A stretch of DNA of 55,658 bases from Hydrogenophaga sp. (GTDB lineage Bacteria; Pseudomonadota; Gammaproteobacteria; Burkholderiales; Burkholderiaceae_C), in assembly GCF_011772445.1 (NCBI RefSeq), contig NZ_WVZN01000040.1, forward strand, positions 1 to 55,658. The letters are read 5' to 3'. Made by a program: the position numbers and the translations under genes. Of this stretch, positions 15,704 through 24,700 are shown in pieces (the first letter of the stretch is position 1; every line of letters starts with the position of its first letter). The notes under the pieces were generated by a model, which saw only the letters and a program-made list of their open reading frames with translations, was not told the DNA's origin and searched no databases.

Positions 15704-15907
15704 GTGGACGTTTCCCCCGCCGCCATGGTCCAGGCCGTCGTGGCCAACCAGCAGGCCGACGTGGCCCAGAAGGTGCAGCTCGCCATGCTGCGCAAGTCCA
15801 TGGACATGGAAGGCAGCGCCGCGCTGGCGCTGCTGCAGGGCGTCACCGGTGCACTGCCGCTGGCCAACTCGGGCAGCCTGGGTACGCAGGTGAACGTGCT
15901 GGCCTGA
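15704..15907 (+). CDS. YjfB family protein
   Basis: A 67-residue protein of the YjfB/putative motility protein family: amphipathic N-terminal helix, KVQLAMLRKSMDMEGSAALALLQ centre and a small C-terminal tail with LGTQVNVLA. The start is GTG, selected because AGGAG lies five bases upstream and because it gives the family length. Members are found near motility genes in some bacteria, but no flagellar gene is present here. The role is unknown. Convergent with the LysR gene ending at 15912. Confidence 0.75.
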   Translation: MDVSPAAMVQAVVANQQADVAQKVQLAMLRKSMDMEGSAALALLQGVTGALPLANSGSLGTQVNVLA

Positions 15908-15911
15908 ACCC

Positions 15912-16904
15912 TCAGGCCTTCGCCACACGCCGCTCGCCGAGCCCGCCCGCCACCTCGGCCACCGTGTCGCGCAGCCAGGCGTGTCCGACGTCGTGGTCGT
16001 GGCGGCTGTGCCAGACGGCGCGCGTGGTGGCCTGGCTGGCCGGGTAGGGCGGCTGGCGCATCACCAGCCCGGCGTCGCCGCGCGTGAGGGCGCGCGCCAG
16101 CGAGGCCGGCACGATGGACAGCATGTCGCTGTCGCGCAGCAGCGCCGGGATGGCGAGCGAGTGCGGTACGGTCACCCGCACGCGCGGCTGCACGCCCTGC
16201 GCGTCCAGCGCCTCGCGCAGCGCGCCACGGTCGAACATCTCCGACTGGCGCGCCAGCCCGCGCTCCAGGATGAAACCGTCCACCGCGCCTTCCTCCTGCC
16301 CGCCCACCGAGATCGTGACCAGCGGGTGACGCGAGAATGCCGCCAGCGTGAGCTTGCCGCGCGCCGCCGGGTGGTCCTTGCGCATGAGGATCGCCTCGCC
16401 CTGCGACATCAGCGTGCGCGCGCTCATGCGCGGCGGCACCTGCGAGAAGATGCCGATCGCCAGGTCGATGCGCCCGAGGTCGATCTGCTCGGCCAGGTCC
16501 AGCCGCGTGGACGGGCGGATCACGAGATCGACGCCGGGCGCGGCGCGCTGCAGCTTGCGCGACAGCGGTGCCACCAGCACGGCGGTGACGTGGTCGTTGG
16601 CCGCGATCACGAACCGGCGCTGCGATGCTCGCGGCGTGAACGGCCCCACATCCAGCGTGGCCTCGATGCGGCGCAGCGCGTCGCGCAGCGCGGGCGCCAT
16701 GCGCAGCGCGCCACCGGTGGGCTGCATGCCGCGCCCGGTGCGCACGAAGAGCTCGTCACCCACCACCTCGCGCAGCCGCGCCAGCGCGTGGCTCACGGCC
16801 GACTGGCTCAGGTGCAGGCGCCGGCCCGCGAGCACCAGGTTGCGCTCCTCGAAGACCGCGTCGAAGACCTTGAGCAGATTGAGGTCCACCTTGCCGATGC
16901 TCAT
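15912..16904 (-). CDS. LysR regulator of the nitrobenzoate-like cluster (PnbR-like)
   Basis: A 330-residue LysR regulator starting MSIGKVDLNLL, with the HTH at residues 6-64 (NLVLAGRRLHLSQSAVSHALARLREVVGDELFVR) and a C-terminal effector domain of the NahR/LinR-like subgroup (FVIAANDHVTAVLVAPL). It is divergent from the Bug-pnbB-pnbA operon, with a 125-bp control region holding an inverted repeat. In Pseudomonas a LysR protein, PnbR, controls the pnb genes, so this is the likely equivalent; specificity is inferred from position only. Confidence 0.85.
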   Translation of the reverse strand: MSIGKVDLNLLKVFDAVFEERNLVLAGRRLHLSQSAVSHALARLREVVGDELFVRTGRGMQPTGGALRMAPALRDALRRIEATLDVGPFTPRASQRRFVIAANDHVTAVLVAPLSRKLQRAAPGVDLVIRPSTRLDLAEQIDLGRIDLAIGIFSQVPPRMSARTLMSQGEAILMRKDHPAARGKLTLAAFSRHPLVTISVGGQEEGAVDGFILERGLARQSEMFDRGALREALDAQGVQPRVRVTVPHSLAIPALLRDSDMLSIVPASLARALTRGDAGLVMRQPPYPASQATTRAVWHSRHDHDVGHAWLRDTVAEVAGGLGERRVAKA

Positions 16905-16929
16905 GCGTGTTCGCTCCGATATGAATGCC

Positions 16930-16948
16930 GTGCAACGAACCATTGCAC
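16930..16948. promoter_or_regulatory. Inverted repeat between LysR and the pnb-like operon
   Basis: GTGCAA-n7-TTGCAC, perfect 6-bp arms, lies 25 bp upstream of the LysR start and about 80 bp upstream of the Bug start. This is where a LysR recognition site that both autorepresses and activates the divergent operon would be expected. Confidence 0.5.
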
Positions 16949-17029
16949 AGAGAGCAGTTCCCTGCAACCCGCGATCGTCGCAGCATTCGGGTCAACGGAC
17001 ATCGGTCGCCGTTGAAAGCAGAGGACCCC

Positions 17030-18007
17030 ATGAACACACTCTCCCGTCGCGCGTTCGCACAACTGCTGGCGGCCCTGCCCGCTGCCGGCGCCTCCTGGCC
17101 CTTGCTGGCCAACACCCCGGGCAAGATGCTCGTGGGCTACCCCGCCGGTGGCACGCTGGACACCACCGCGCGCCACCTCGCCGACGCGTGGCGGCGCGAT
17201 GGCCGCACGTACATCGTCGACAACCGCGCCGGCGCAGCCGGGCGCATCGCCAACAGCCAGCTCAAGCGCGAAACCGCCGACGGCAACACCCTGCTGTGCA
17301 CGCACACCTCGGCGCTCACCATCTACCCGCACGTCTACACCAAGCTCCAGTACGACGCCGATGCCGACTTCGTGCCGGTGTCTTCCGTGGTCACGGCGGG
17401 CTGCGCCTTCGCGGTCAGCGGCAACGTGCCCGCCAGCGTGAAGACCTTGCCGGAGTACGTGGCCTGGGTGCGCCAGACGCCCAACGCGGCCCTCTACGCC
17501 TCGCCCGCCGCGGGTTCGGTGGCGCACTTCCTGGGCTACCAGCTGTCAGAAGCCGCTGGCCTAAAACTGGAGCACATCGCCTACCGCGGGTCGGCCCCGG
17601 CCATGCAGGACCTGCTGGGTGGGCAGATCCCCGCGTACTTCGGTTTCGTGGCCGACTTCCTGCCCTACCTGCAGCAGGGCAAGGTCCGCATCCTGGGCGT
17701 GACGAGCGAGCAGCGCTCGCGCTTTCTGCCCAACGTGCCGACCTTCGGTGAGCAAGGTTTCGGCCAGATCCGCGGCGCGGAAACCTACGGCGTCTTTGCG
17801 CCACCCGGCACGCCGGCCGACACCGTCAACGCCCTGCACGCCGCCATCGAGAAGGCCAGTCGCGACGCCGCGCTGCGCGCCGGCTACGAGAAGGTGGGCC
17901 TGGAGGTGCGCACGCGCACGCCGAAGGAGTTCGCGGCCATGATCCGCCAGGAACGCGAGACCTGGGCGCCGGTGGTGCGCGCCTCGGGTTTCCGCATGGA
18001 GGAGTGA
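17030..18007 (+). CDS. Bug family periplasmic binding protein (pnb cluster)
   Basis: A 325-residue Bug/TctC-type solute receptor. A signal peptide with twin-Arg-like LSRRAFAQLL ends near LLAN (residue 25). The fold marks are VGYPAGGTLDTTARHLAD at the ligand site, IVDNRAGAAGRIA, and HIAYRGSAPAMQDLLGGQI. The start ATG has AGAGGA just upstream. It is the first gene before pnbB, two bases from it, with no TctA/TctB partners in the cluster. A likely job is capture or sensing of the aromatic acid degraded by the next two enzymes. Confidence 0.88.
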   Translation: MNTLSRRAFAQLLAALPAAGASWPLLANTPGKMLVGYPAGGTLDTTARHLADAWRRDGRTYIVDNRAGAAGRIANSQLKRETADGNTLLCTHTSALTIYPHVYTKLQYDADADFVPVSSVVTAGCAFAVSGNVPASVKTLPEYVAWVRQTPNAALYASPAAGSVAHFLGYQLSEAAGLKLEHIAYRGSAPAMQDLLGGQIPAYFGFVADFLPYLQQGKVRILGVTSEQRSRFLPNVPTFGEQGFGQIRGAETYGVFAPPGTPADTVNALHAAIEKASRDAALRAGYEKVGLEVRTRTPKEFAAMIRQERETWAPVVRASGFRMEE

Positions 18008-18008
18008 G

Positions 18009-18566
18009 ATGAACCCCGACACCGACATCCGCGAACGCGAGGAACTCATCGAGTGCTGCCTGCCTTTTCTGGCCGAGGTGAAGGACATGACGGCGGGCAC
18101 CGAGGTCGAGCGCTGGCTCAACGCGCAACGCGGCCCGGGCAGCGCGCTCTACGACACGCTCGCAAAACTGATCAAGCGGGGCGTGGCGGATGGCTGGGCG
18201 GCCAACGTCGAGATCGACGGGCCCATCTACCGCCGCAGTCGCCTGCTCGAACCCTCGGCGCGCACGCACCACTTCAGCATCACCGCCGTCTACATGGACA
18301 GCCGGGGCAACACGCAAGGTAACCCCGAAGGCAGCTACCGCGGGCAGTACCACGCGCACCCCTATGGCGAGTTCAACATGGTGATCCCCGTGACGCCGGG
18401 CGCCGCGCTGGCGGGCCCCAACGGCTGGTGCGAAGCGGGCTGGACCGCGCCGCCGCCCGGCAGCCACCACTACCCCGAGGCCAAGGACGGCGCGGTGATC
18501 GCGCTGTTCTTCCTGCCGGCCGGGCGCATCGCGTACCACCCGGCGCCGGAAGGGGATATGCGATGA
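18009..18566 (+). CDS. pnbB: 4-hydroxylaminobenzoate lyase (DUF4863)
   Basis: A 185-residue DUF4863 protein, the family of PnbB, which converts 4-hydroxylaminobenzoate to protocatechuate with release of ammonia. The C-terminal half has a cupin-like metal site pattern (GQYHAHPYGEFNMVIPV, then GSHHYPEA). It starts one base after the Bug stop, and its own stop overlaps the nitroreductase ATG by 4 bp. Adjacency to a nitroreductase and a LysR gene is the pnb arrangement and supports the call; without that context the family alone would be weak evidence. Confidence 0.82.
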   Translation: MNPDTDIREREELIECCLPFLAEVKDMTAGTEVERWLNAQRGPGSALYDTLAKLIKRGVADGWAANVEIDGPIYRRSRLLEPSARTHHFSITAVYMDSRGNTQGNPEGSYRGQYHAHPYGEFNMVIPVTPGAALAGPNGWCEAGWTAPPPGSHHYPEAKDGAVIALFFLPAGRIAYHPAPEGDMR

Positions 18567-19252
18567 GCTTTTCCATCGCCGACACCGCCGCCTGTCTCGA
18601 CGGCCTGCTGCGCTCGCGCGGCTCGGTGCGCGCCTTCCGCGACGAGCCCGTGCCGCGCGAGACGGTGCTGGAGATCCTGCGCGTGGCCGGTCGTGCGCCG
18701 AGCAACTCGAACACGCAGCCCTGGCAGGTCTACGCGCTCGCGGGCGAGGCGATCCAGCGCCTGGAGGCCGCGATCACCGCGGTGTTCGACAGCGGCCAAC
18801 TGCCGCCCCCGCACCACTTCCCGGTGCCTTTGCCAGACGAATACGGCGCGCGCCAGGCGGACTTCGCCGCGCGCTACTACCAGGCCCTGGGCATCGATCG
18901 CACCGACGCCGCGGCGCGCGCCCGCCAGACGCGGCGCAACTTCGGCTTCTTCGGCGCGCCGGTGGGCCTCATCTTCGCCATCGACGCTTGCCTGAAGCCG
19001 CACAGCTGGCTGGACCTGGGCCTGTACCTGCAGAGCGTGATGCTGGCCGCCCGCTCGCGCGGATTGGACACCTGCCCGCAGGTGAGCTTCGCGCCGTACC
19101 ACGCGGTCATCGCGCCCGTGCTGGGTATGCCCGACGGGCAGGTGACGGTGTGCGGCCTGTCGCTGGGCTACCGCGACGAGCGCGCGGCGGTGAATGGGTT
19201 CGAGACACCGCGCCGGGACGTGAACGGGTTCGTGCGCACGATGGGTTTTTGA
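18563..19252 (+). CDS. pnbA: Nitroreductase, probable 4-nitrobenzoate reductase
   Basis: A 229-residue FMN-dependent nitroreductase. The FMN-binding motif RSRGSVRAFRDEPV is followed by APSNSNTQPWQV, and a second cofactor region CPQVSFAPYHAVI, ends with GLSLGYRDE, all standard for the NfsB/PnbA group. It should reduce an aromatic nitro group to the hydroxylamine at NAD(P)H expense, giving the substrate of the upstream lyase. The start overlaps the pnbB stop (ATGA). Substrate 4-nitrobenzoate is inferred from the pairing with DUF4863. Confidence 0.83.
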   Translation: MSFSIADTAACLDGLLRSRGSVRAFRDEPVPRETVLEILRVAGRAPSNSNTQPWQVYALAGEAIQRLEAAITAVFDSGQLPPPHHFPVPLPDEYGARQADFAARYYQALGIDRTDAAARARQTRRNFGFFGAPVGLIFAIDACLKPHSWLDLGLYLQSVMLAARSRGLDTCPQVSFAPYHAVIAPVLGMPDGQVTVCGLSLGYRDERAAVNGFETPRRDVNGFVRTMGF

Positions 19253-19254
19253 GG

Positions 19255-19292
19255 AAAGCCCCATTTCGTGGCTTTAAAGCCCCATAATGGGG
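19255..19292. promoter_or_regulatory. Probable operator of the MNT-HEPN pair
   Basis: Just before the ATG lie two direct repeats AAAGCCCCAT (19255-19264, 19276-19285; 21 bp apart), a perfect 12-bp palindrome GGCTTTAAAGCC (19270-19281) and a perfect CCCCAT-A-ATGGGG (19280-19292). The density of symmetry in 38 bp indicates a dimeric repressor site, most simply for the winged-helix domain of the first gene. Confidence 0.65.
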
Positions 19293-19294
19293 CC

Positions 19295-19870
19295 ATGTCC
19301 GCCGCCGACTTCCTCTTCACCCCCGCCATGCAGCGGGTGCTGGCCGCCACGCTCTCGCACCCCGAGCAGGCCTACACCATGCAGGAACTGCTGACGATGG
19401 CGGCATCCGGCCGGGGCAATACGCAGCGACAGATCGAGAAGTTGCTGGCCAGTGGGGTGCTGAAGGAAGAGCCTCGGCGCGGCCGTGTGAGAAGCATCAG
19501 AGCCAACACCGGGTTCTTTCTCTATCCTGAGTTGAGCAGCATCGCGCGCAAGTCGTTCGCACTCACGGAGCCGCTGGAGCGGGCGCTTCGCCCTTTCGCA
19601 TCGGGCATCCATGAGGCCTTCGTCTTCGGCTCGGTGGCGAAGGGAACTGATACCGAACACAGCGATGTCGATCTGATCGTCGTCGGTACCGCGCCGCTGC
19701 TGGATGTGAGCGAGGCCATGCACCGGGTGGAAGGGGAACTCGGGCGCACGGTGCACCTTGGCCTCTATGAACCAAGCGAATGGCAGGCGCTGCTGGCCAA
19801 CGATCCCGTCGTTGCTCAAATCGCGCAGGGGCCGCGACTGAACCTGGACGTGCATGGCGAGACCGACTGA
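19295..19870 (+). CDS. wHTH-nucleotidyltransferase antitoxin (MNT)
   Basis: A 191-residue two-domain protein. Residues 1-85 form a winged helix (TMQELLTMAASGRGNTQRQIEKLLASGVL) and residues about 100-185 a minimal nucleotidyltransferase with GSVAKG (112-117) and SDVDL (D124, D126), the metal-binding core. MNT antitoxins neutralise HEPN RNases, in some systems by adding AMP to the toxin. The ATG at 19295 is chosen; a GTG nine codons upstream (19268) is possible but would lie inside the operator. The stop overlaps the HEPN start by 17 bp. Confidence 0.82.
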   Translation: MSAADFLFTPAMQRVLAATLSHPEQAYTMQELLTMAASGRGNTQRQIEKLLASGVLKEEPRRGRVRSIRANTGFFLYPELSSIARKSFALTEPLERALRPFASGIHEAFVFGSVAKGTDTEHSDVDLIVVGTAPLLDVSEAMHRVEGELGRTVHLGLYEPSEWQALLANDPVVAQIAQGPRLNLDVHGETD

Positions 19871-20300
19871 ATACGAGAACCTGATCAAGACCAGGGCCTT
19901 CGAGGCCGTGCAACCCACACCCGGCGCGGTGGCCGGTTACCTGAAGAACGCAAGCGACTACCTGGATGTCGCGAAAAGCCTGAATCCGGACAAGACGCTT
20001 CAAGTCTTCACCATGGCCTACGAGGGCTACTACGCCATCGTTCAGGCCATGCTCGAATTCCACGAGGTGCGCACGAAGGACTCGGGGCGTAACCTCGCCA
20101 TCCTTCGGGTCTCTCAGGATCTGAAGCTTGGCCCGGGCGAGGTGGCGTTGGTGAGCAAGGCACACGAGCGGCGCAACAGCACCTCGTACACCTCGCCCTT
20201 TCCTCCCGTCTCGAGGGCCGAAGCAGCGACGATCGTCGCGATCCTCGACAAGTACTTGCCGCAGGCCTGTGCCTTCACAGGGCAAGCGCTACCGGGTTAG
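19854..20300 (+). CDS. HEPN domain protein, putative toxin
   Basis: A 148-residue all-helical HEPN protein paired with the MNT gene it overlaps. Typical features are the long helices YLKNASDYLDVAKSL and FTMAYEGYYAIVQAMLEF, and a motif near the C-terminus. The canonical RNase motif R-N-x3-H appears as R107-N108-STS-Y112, with Tyr where His is usual. Tyr-bearing HEPN variants exist, so activity is uncertain. The gene converges with the RND outer-membrane gene, and their stop codons overlap by 4 bp. Confidence 0.78.
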   Translation: MARPTEYENLIKTRAFEAVQPTPGAVAGYLKNASDYLDVAKSLNPDKTLQVFTMAYEGYYAIVQAMLEFHEVRTKDSGRNLAILRVSQDLKLGPGEVALVSKAHERRNSTSYTSPFPPVSRAEAATIVAILDKYLPQACAFTGQALPG

Positions 20301-21700
20301 GCGTCGGCCCATCCCCCGCCCAGCGCCCGGATCAGCCGCACCGTTGCCTGCTGCTGCGCCGCTTCCACCCGCTGCGCCTGCCGGCGGTTGAGCAGCTCGT
20401 TGCGGCGCGCGTCCAGCAACTCGAGCTGGCTCACCAGCCCGTTGCGGTAGCGCGTTTCCGAGATGGCGCTGGCGCGTTGCGCGGCACTCACCGCGCGGCC
20501 TTGCGCCAGCGATTGCTCGTGCAGCAGGCGCAGGGAAGACAACTGGTCTTCCACCTCGCGCAGGGCGTTGAGCACCTGGCCGCGGTACTGCGCCGACACC
20601 GCGTCGAACTCGGCCCGTGCGTTCTGCACGCCGGCCTCGCGCCGGCCGCCGTCGAACAGCGGGAGCGAAAGCAGCGCGCCCACGCCCCAGGAGCGCGCGG
20701 ACCACTGGAACAGCTCACCCAACTCCGGCGAGGCAAAGCCCGCCGCGCCGGTGAGCGACACGCGCGGGAACCAGGCGGCCTGGGCCACGCCCACGCGCGC
20801 CTGCGCGGCCAGCAGCGAGGCCTGCGCGGCGGCCACGTCGGGCCGGCGCGCGAGCACGGTGGCCGGCACGCCGGGCGGGATCACGGGCAGGGCGCGCGCC
20901 GTGGCGGTGGGGGCCAGCGAGAAGCCCGAGGCGGGCTCGCCCAGCAACACGGCCAGCGCGTGTTCCAGCTCGGCGCGCACGCGGTCCAGTGCGATCACCT
21001 CGGCCTCGGTCGCGGCCTGTTCGGTCTGGATGCGGATGACGTCGAGCTCGGCCACGTCACCGGCCTCGAACCGGCGCTGCGTGAGGCGCAGGGTGTCGGC
21101 GTAGGCGGTGGCGGTGTCCTGCACCAGCGCGCGCTCGGTGTCGGTGGCGCGCAGGGCCAGGTAGGTCTGCGCCACCTCGGCCTGCACCAGCAGGCGCGTG
21201 CTCTGCAGCAGGGCCTCGCGCGATTGCGCGTCGAGCGAGGCGGCGTCCTGCGCGCGCGAGAGGCGGCCGAACAGGTCCACTTCATAGGAAAGGTTCAGGC
21301 CGGCCTGCAGCAGCGTGGCGGGCGTGGGGCCGTTCGCGGTGTCGGCGCCCGCGCCGCGGTTGGCCGAAGCGCCCGCGCCGATCTGCGGCGCGCGGTCGGC
21401 CTGCGCGCCGCGCAGCAGGGCGCGCGCCTGCGCCAGCCGTGCGGCGGACTGCTGGATGTCGGTGTTGCCGGCGCCCGCGCGCTCGATGAGTTCGTCGAGC
21501 ACCGGGTCGTTGAAGGCCTTCCACCAGGTGCCGCGGCTCTGCGCTTCGGCGGGTTGGGCGATGGTCCAGCGCTCGTTCTGGCGCAGCTCCTTGAACTGCG
21601 GCGGCGTGTCCACGGCCTTGGGCAGGGGCGGCAGCGCGGTGGCGCAGCCGGCCAGCACCAGCGCGGCGGCCAGCGGCAGGAGGCGGTTGAGTGTTTTCAT
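20297..21700 (-). CDS. RND efflux outer-membrane lipoprotein (OprN/NodT family)
   Basis: A 467-residue TolC-like outer-membrane factor. The signal ends in the lipobox LAGC (acylated C19), then two OEP repeats with long coiled-coil helices (RLAQARALLRGAQA, LRLTQRRFEAGDVAELDVIRIQTEQAA). It should form the trimeric exit duct for the RND pump encoded just upstream. The ATG at 21700 gives the lipoprotein signal and lies 11 bp after the permease stop. Last gene of the efflux operon. Confidence 0.92.
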   Translation of the reverse strand: MKTLNRLLPLAAALVLAGCATALPPLPKAVDTPPQFKELRQNERWTIAQPAEAQSRGTWWKAFNDPVLDELIERAGAGNTDIQQSAARLAQARALLRGAQADRAPQIGAGASANRGAGADTANGPTPATLLQAGLNLSYEVDLFGRLSRAQDAASLDAQSREALLQSTRLLVQAEVAQTYLALRATDTERALVQDTATAYADTLRLTQRRFEAGDVAELDVIRIQTEQAATEAEVIALDRVRAELEHALAVLLGEPASGFSLAPTATARALPVIPPGVPATVLARRPDVAAAQASLLAAQARVGVAQAAWFPRVSLTGAAGFASPELGELFQWSARSWGVGALLSLPLFDGGRREAGVQNARAEFDAVSAQYRGQVLNALREVEDQLSSLRLLHEQSLAQGRAVSAAQRASAISETRYRNGLVSQLELLDARRNELLNRRQAQRVEAAQQQATVRLIRALGGGWADA

Positions 21701-21711
21701 GGTCGATTCCT

Positions 21712-24700
21712 TCAATGCGTCAGCGGGGCGGCGGGCAGGGGGCGCACGTCGGCGCCGCCGCTGGCGAAGCCCTCGAAGTGGGGCGTCTCGCCGTGCTGAC
21801 GCAGGGGGCGGTTGCCCGTCAGTTGTCGCAGCAGCACGTAGAACACCGGCGTGAGGAAGAGGCCGAAGGCGGTCACGCCGATCATTCCGGCGAACACCGC
21901 CACGCCCATGGCCGAGCGCATCTCGGCGCCCGCGCCGGTGGCCAGCACCAGGGGCAGCACGCCCATCACGAAGGCCAGCGAGGTCATCAGGATGGGGCGC
22001 AGGCGCAGGCGGCTGGCTTCGATGGCGGCCTGGATCGGCGTGCGGCCCGCGAACTCCAGTTCGCGCGCGAACTCCACGATCAGGATCGCGTTCTTCGCCG
22101 ACAAGCCCACCAGCACGATCAGCCCGATCTGCGTGAACACGTTGTTGTCGCCGCCGTCGAGCCACACCCCTGTCATGGCCGCGAGCAGGCCCATGGGCAC
22201 GATGAGGATGATGGACAGCGGCAGCGTGAGGCTCTCGTACTGCGCGGCCAGCACCAGGAACACCAGCAGGATGGCCAGCGGGAACACCCAGAGCGCGGAA
22301 TTGCCCGCGAGGATTTCCTGGTAGGTGAGTTCGGTCCACTCGTAGCCGATGCCCGCGGGCAGCGTCTCCGCGGCGATGCGTTCGATCGCGTCCTGCGCCT
22401 GGCCCGAGGAGAAGCCCGGCGCCGGGCCGCCGTTGATGTCGGCCGTGAGGTAGCCGTTGTAGCGCATGGCGCGCTCGGGGCCGAAGGTGGAATCGACCTT
22501 CATCAGCGCCGACAGCGGGATCATCTCGCCACTGGCGGAGCGCACCTTGAGCAGGCCGATGTCCTCGGCGCGGGCGCGGTAGGGCGCGTCGGCCTGGGCG
22601 CGCACGCTGTAGGTGCGGCCGAAGCGGTTGAAGTCGTTCACGTACAGGCTGCCGAGGTAGATCTGCATGGTGTCGAAGATCTCCGTCACGGGCACGCCGA
22701 GCTGGCGCGCCTTGGTGCGGTCGATGTCGGCGTAGAGCTGCGGCACGTTGACCTGCCAGCTCGTGAACATGCCGGCCAGCTCGGGCGTCTGGTAGGCCTT
22801 GGCCATGAAGGCCTTGACCGCCGCGTCCATCGCCTCGTAACCCAGCGAGGCCTTGTCCTCCAGTTGCAGCTTGAAGCCGCCCGTGGTGCCCAGACCGGCC
22901 ACCGGCGGCGGCGGGAACATCACCACGAAGGCGTCCTGGATCTCGCCGTAGGCCTGGTTCAACTGGCCCGCCACGGCGGCGCCACTCTGGTCGGCGTTGC
23001 GGCGCTCGGCGAAGGGCTTGAGCGTGGCGAAGACGATGCCGGCGTTGGAGCTGTTGGTGAAGCCGTTGATGGACAGGCCCGGGAAGGCGATGGCATCTTC
23101 CACGTTGGGGTTCTGCTTGGTGATCTCGCCCATGCGCTGGATCACCTCGTCGGTGCGGTCCAGCGTGGCGCCGTCGGGCAACTGCGCGAAGCCGATCAGG
23201 TACTGCTTGTCCTGTGCGGGCACGAAGCCGCTGGGCACGGCCTTGAACAGGCCGACCGTGAGCGCCGCGAGCGCGAGGTACATCGCCATCATCAGCGCCT
23301 TGCGGCCGACCACGCGGCGCACGCCGCCGCTGTAGGCCTCGGAGCCCCGGTGGAACACGCGGTTGAAGGCGCGGAAGAAGCCGCCGAACACGCGGTCCAT
23401 GCCGCGCGTGAGCGCGTCTTTCGGCTCGTGGTGTCCCTTGAGCAGCAGGGCCGCCAGCGCGGGCGAGAGCGTGAGCGAGTTGATCGCCGAGATCACCGTG
23501 CTGATGGCGATGGTCACCGCGAACTGCTTGTAGAACTGGCCCGTGAGGCCGCTGATGAAGGCCAGCGGAACGAACACGGCCACCAGCACCAGGGCAATGG
23601 CGATGATGGGGCCCGAGACCTCGCGCATGGCGCGGTAGGTGGCTTCTCGCGGCGAGAGACCCGCCTCGATGTTGCGCTCCACGTTCTCCACCACGACGAT
23701 GGCGTCGTCCACCACGATGCCGATGGCCAGCACCAGGCCGAACAGCGACAGCGCGTTGATGGAGAAGCCCAGCAGGTGCAGCACCGCGAAGGTGCCCACC
23801 ACCGACACCGGCACCGCCAGCAGCGGAATGATGGAGGCGCGCCAGGTCTGCAGGAACAGGATCACCACCAGCACCACGAGCGCGATGGCTTCCAGCAGCG
23901 TGGTGATCACCGAGTCGATGGAGGCGCGCACGAACTGCGTGGGGTCGTAGGCGATGCGGTACTCCACGCCTTCGGGCATGTGCTGCTGCAGCTCGGCCAT
24001 GGTGGCGCGCACCTGGGCCGAGATCTCCAGTGCATTGGAGCCCGGGGCCTGGAACACGCCCATGCCCACGGCGGGCTGGTTGTTCAGCAGCGAGCGCAGC
24101 GAGTAGTCGGCCGCACCCATCTCCAGGCGGGCCACATCGCGCAGGCGCGTCACGGCGCCGTCGGCGCTGCTCTTGATGATGATGTCGCCGAACTCTTCCT
24201 CTGTCTGCAGGCGGCCCTGCGCGTTGACGGAGAGCTGCAGGTCGACGCCGGGCAGCCCGGGCGAGGCGCCCACCACTCCGGCGGCCGCCTGCACGTTCTG
24301 GCCGCGGATGGCGGCCACCACATCACCGGCGGAGAGGCCGCGCTGCGCGACCTTCTGCGGGTCCAGCCAGACGCGCATGGCGTAGTCGCCGCCGCCGAAG
24401 ATCTGCACCTGGCCCACGCCTTCGATGCGCGCCAGGCGGTCCTTCACGTTCAGCACCGCGTAGTTGCGCAGGTAGTTGATGTCGTAGCGGTCGTTGGGCG
24501 ACACCAGGTGCACGACCATGGTGATGTCGGGCGAGCTCTTGACGGTCGTCACACCCAGGCGGCGCACCTCTTCGGGCAGGCGCGGCTCGGCCTGCGAGAC
24601 GCGGTTCTGCACGAGTTGCTGGGCCTTGTCCGGGTCGGTGCCCAGCTTGAAGGTGACGGTGAGCGTCATCACGCCGTCGGTGGTGGCCTGGCTGCCCATG

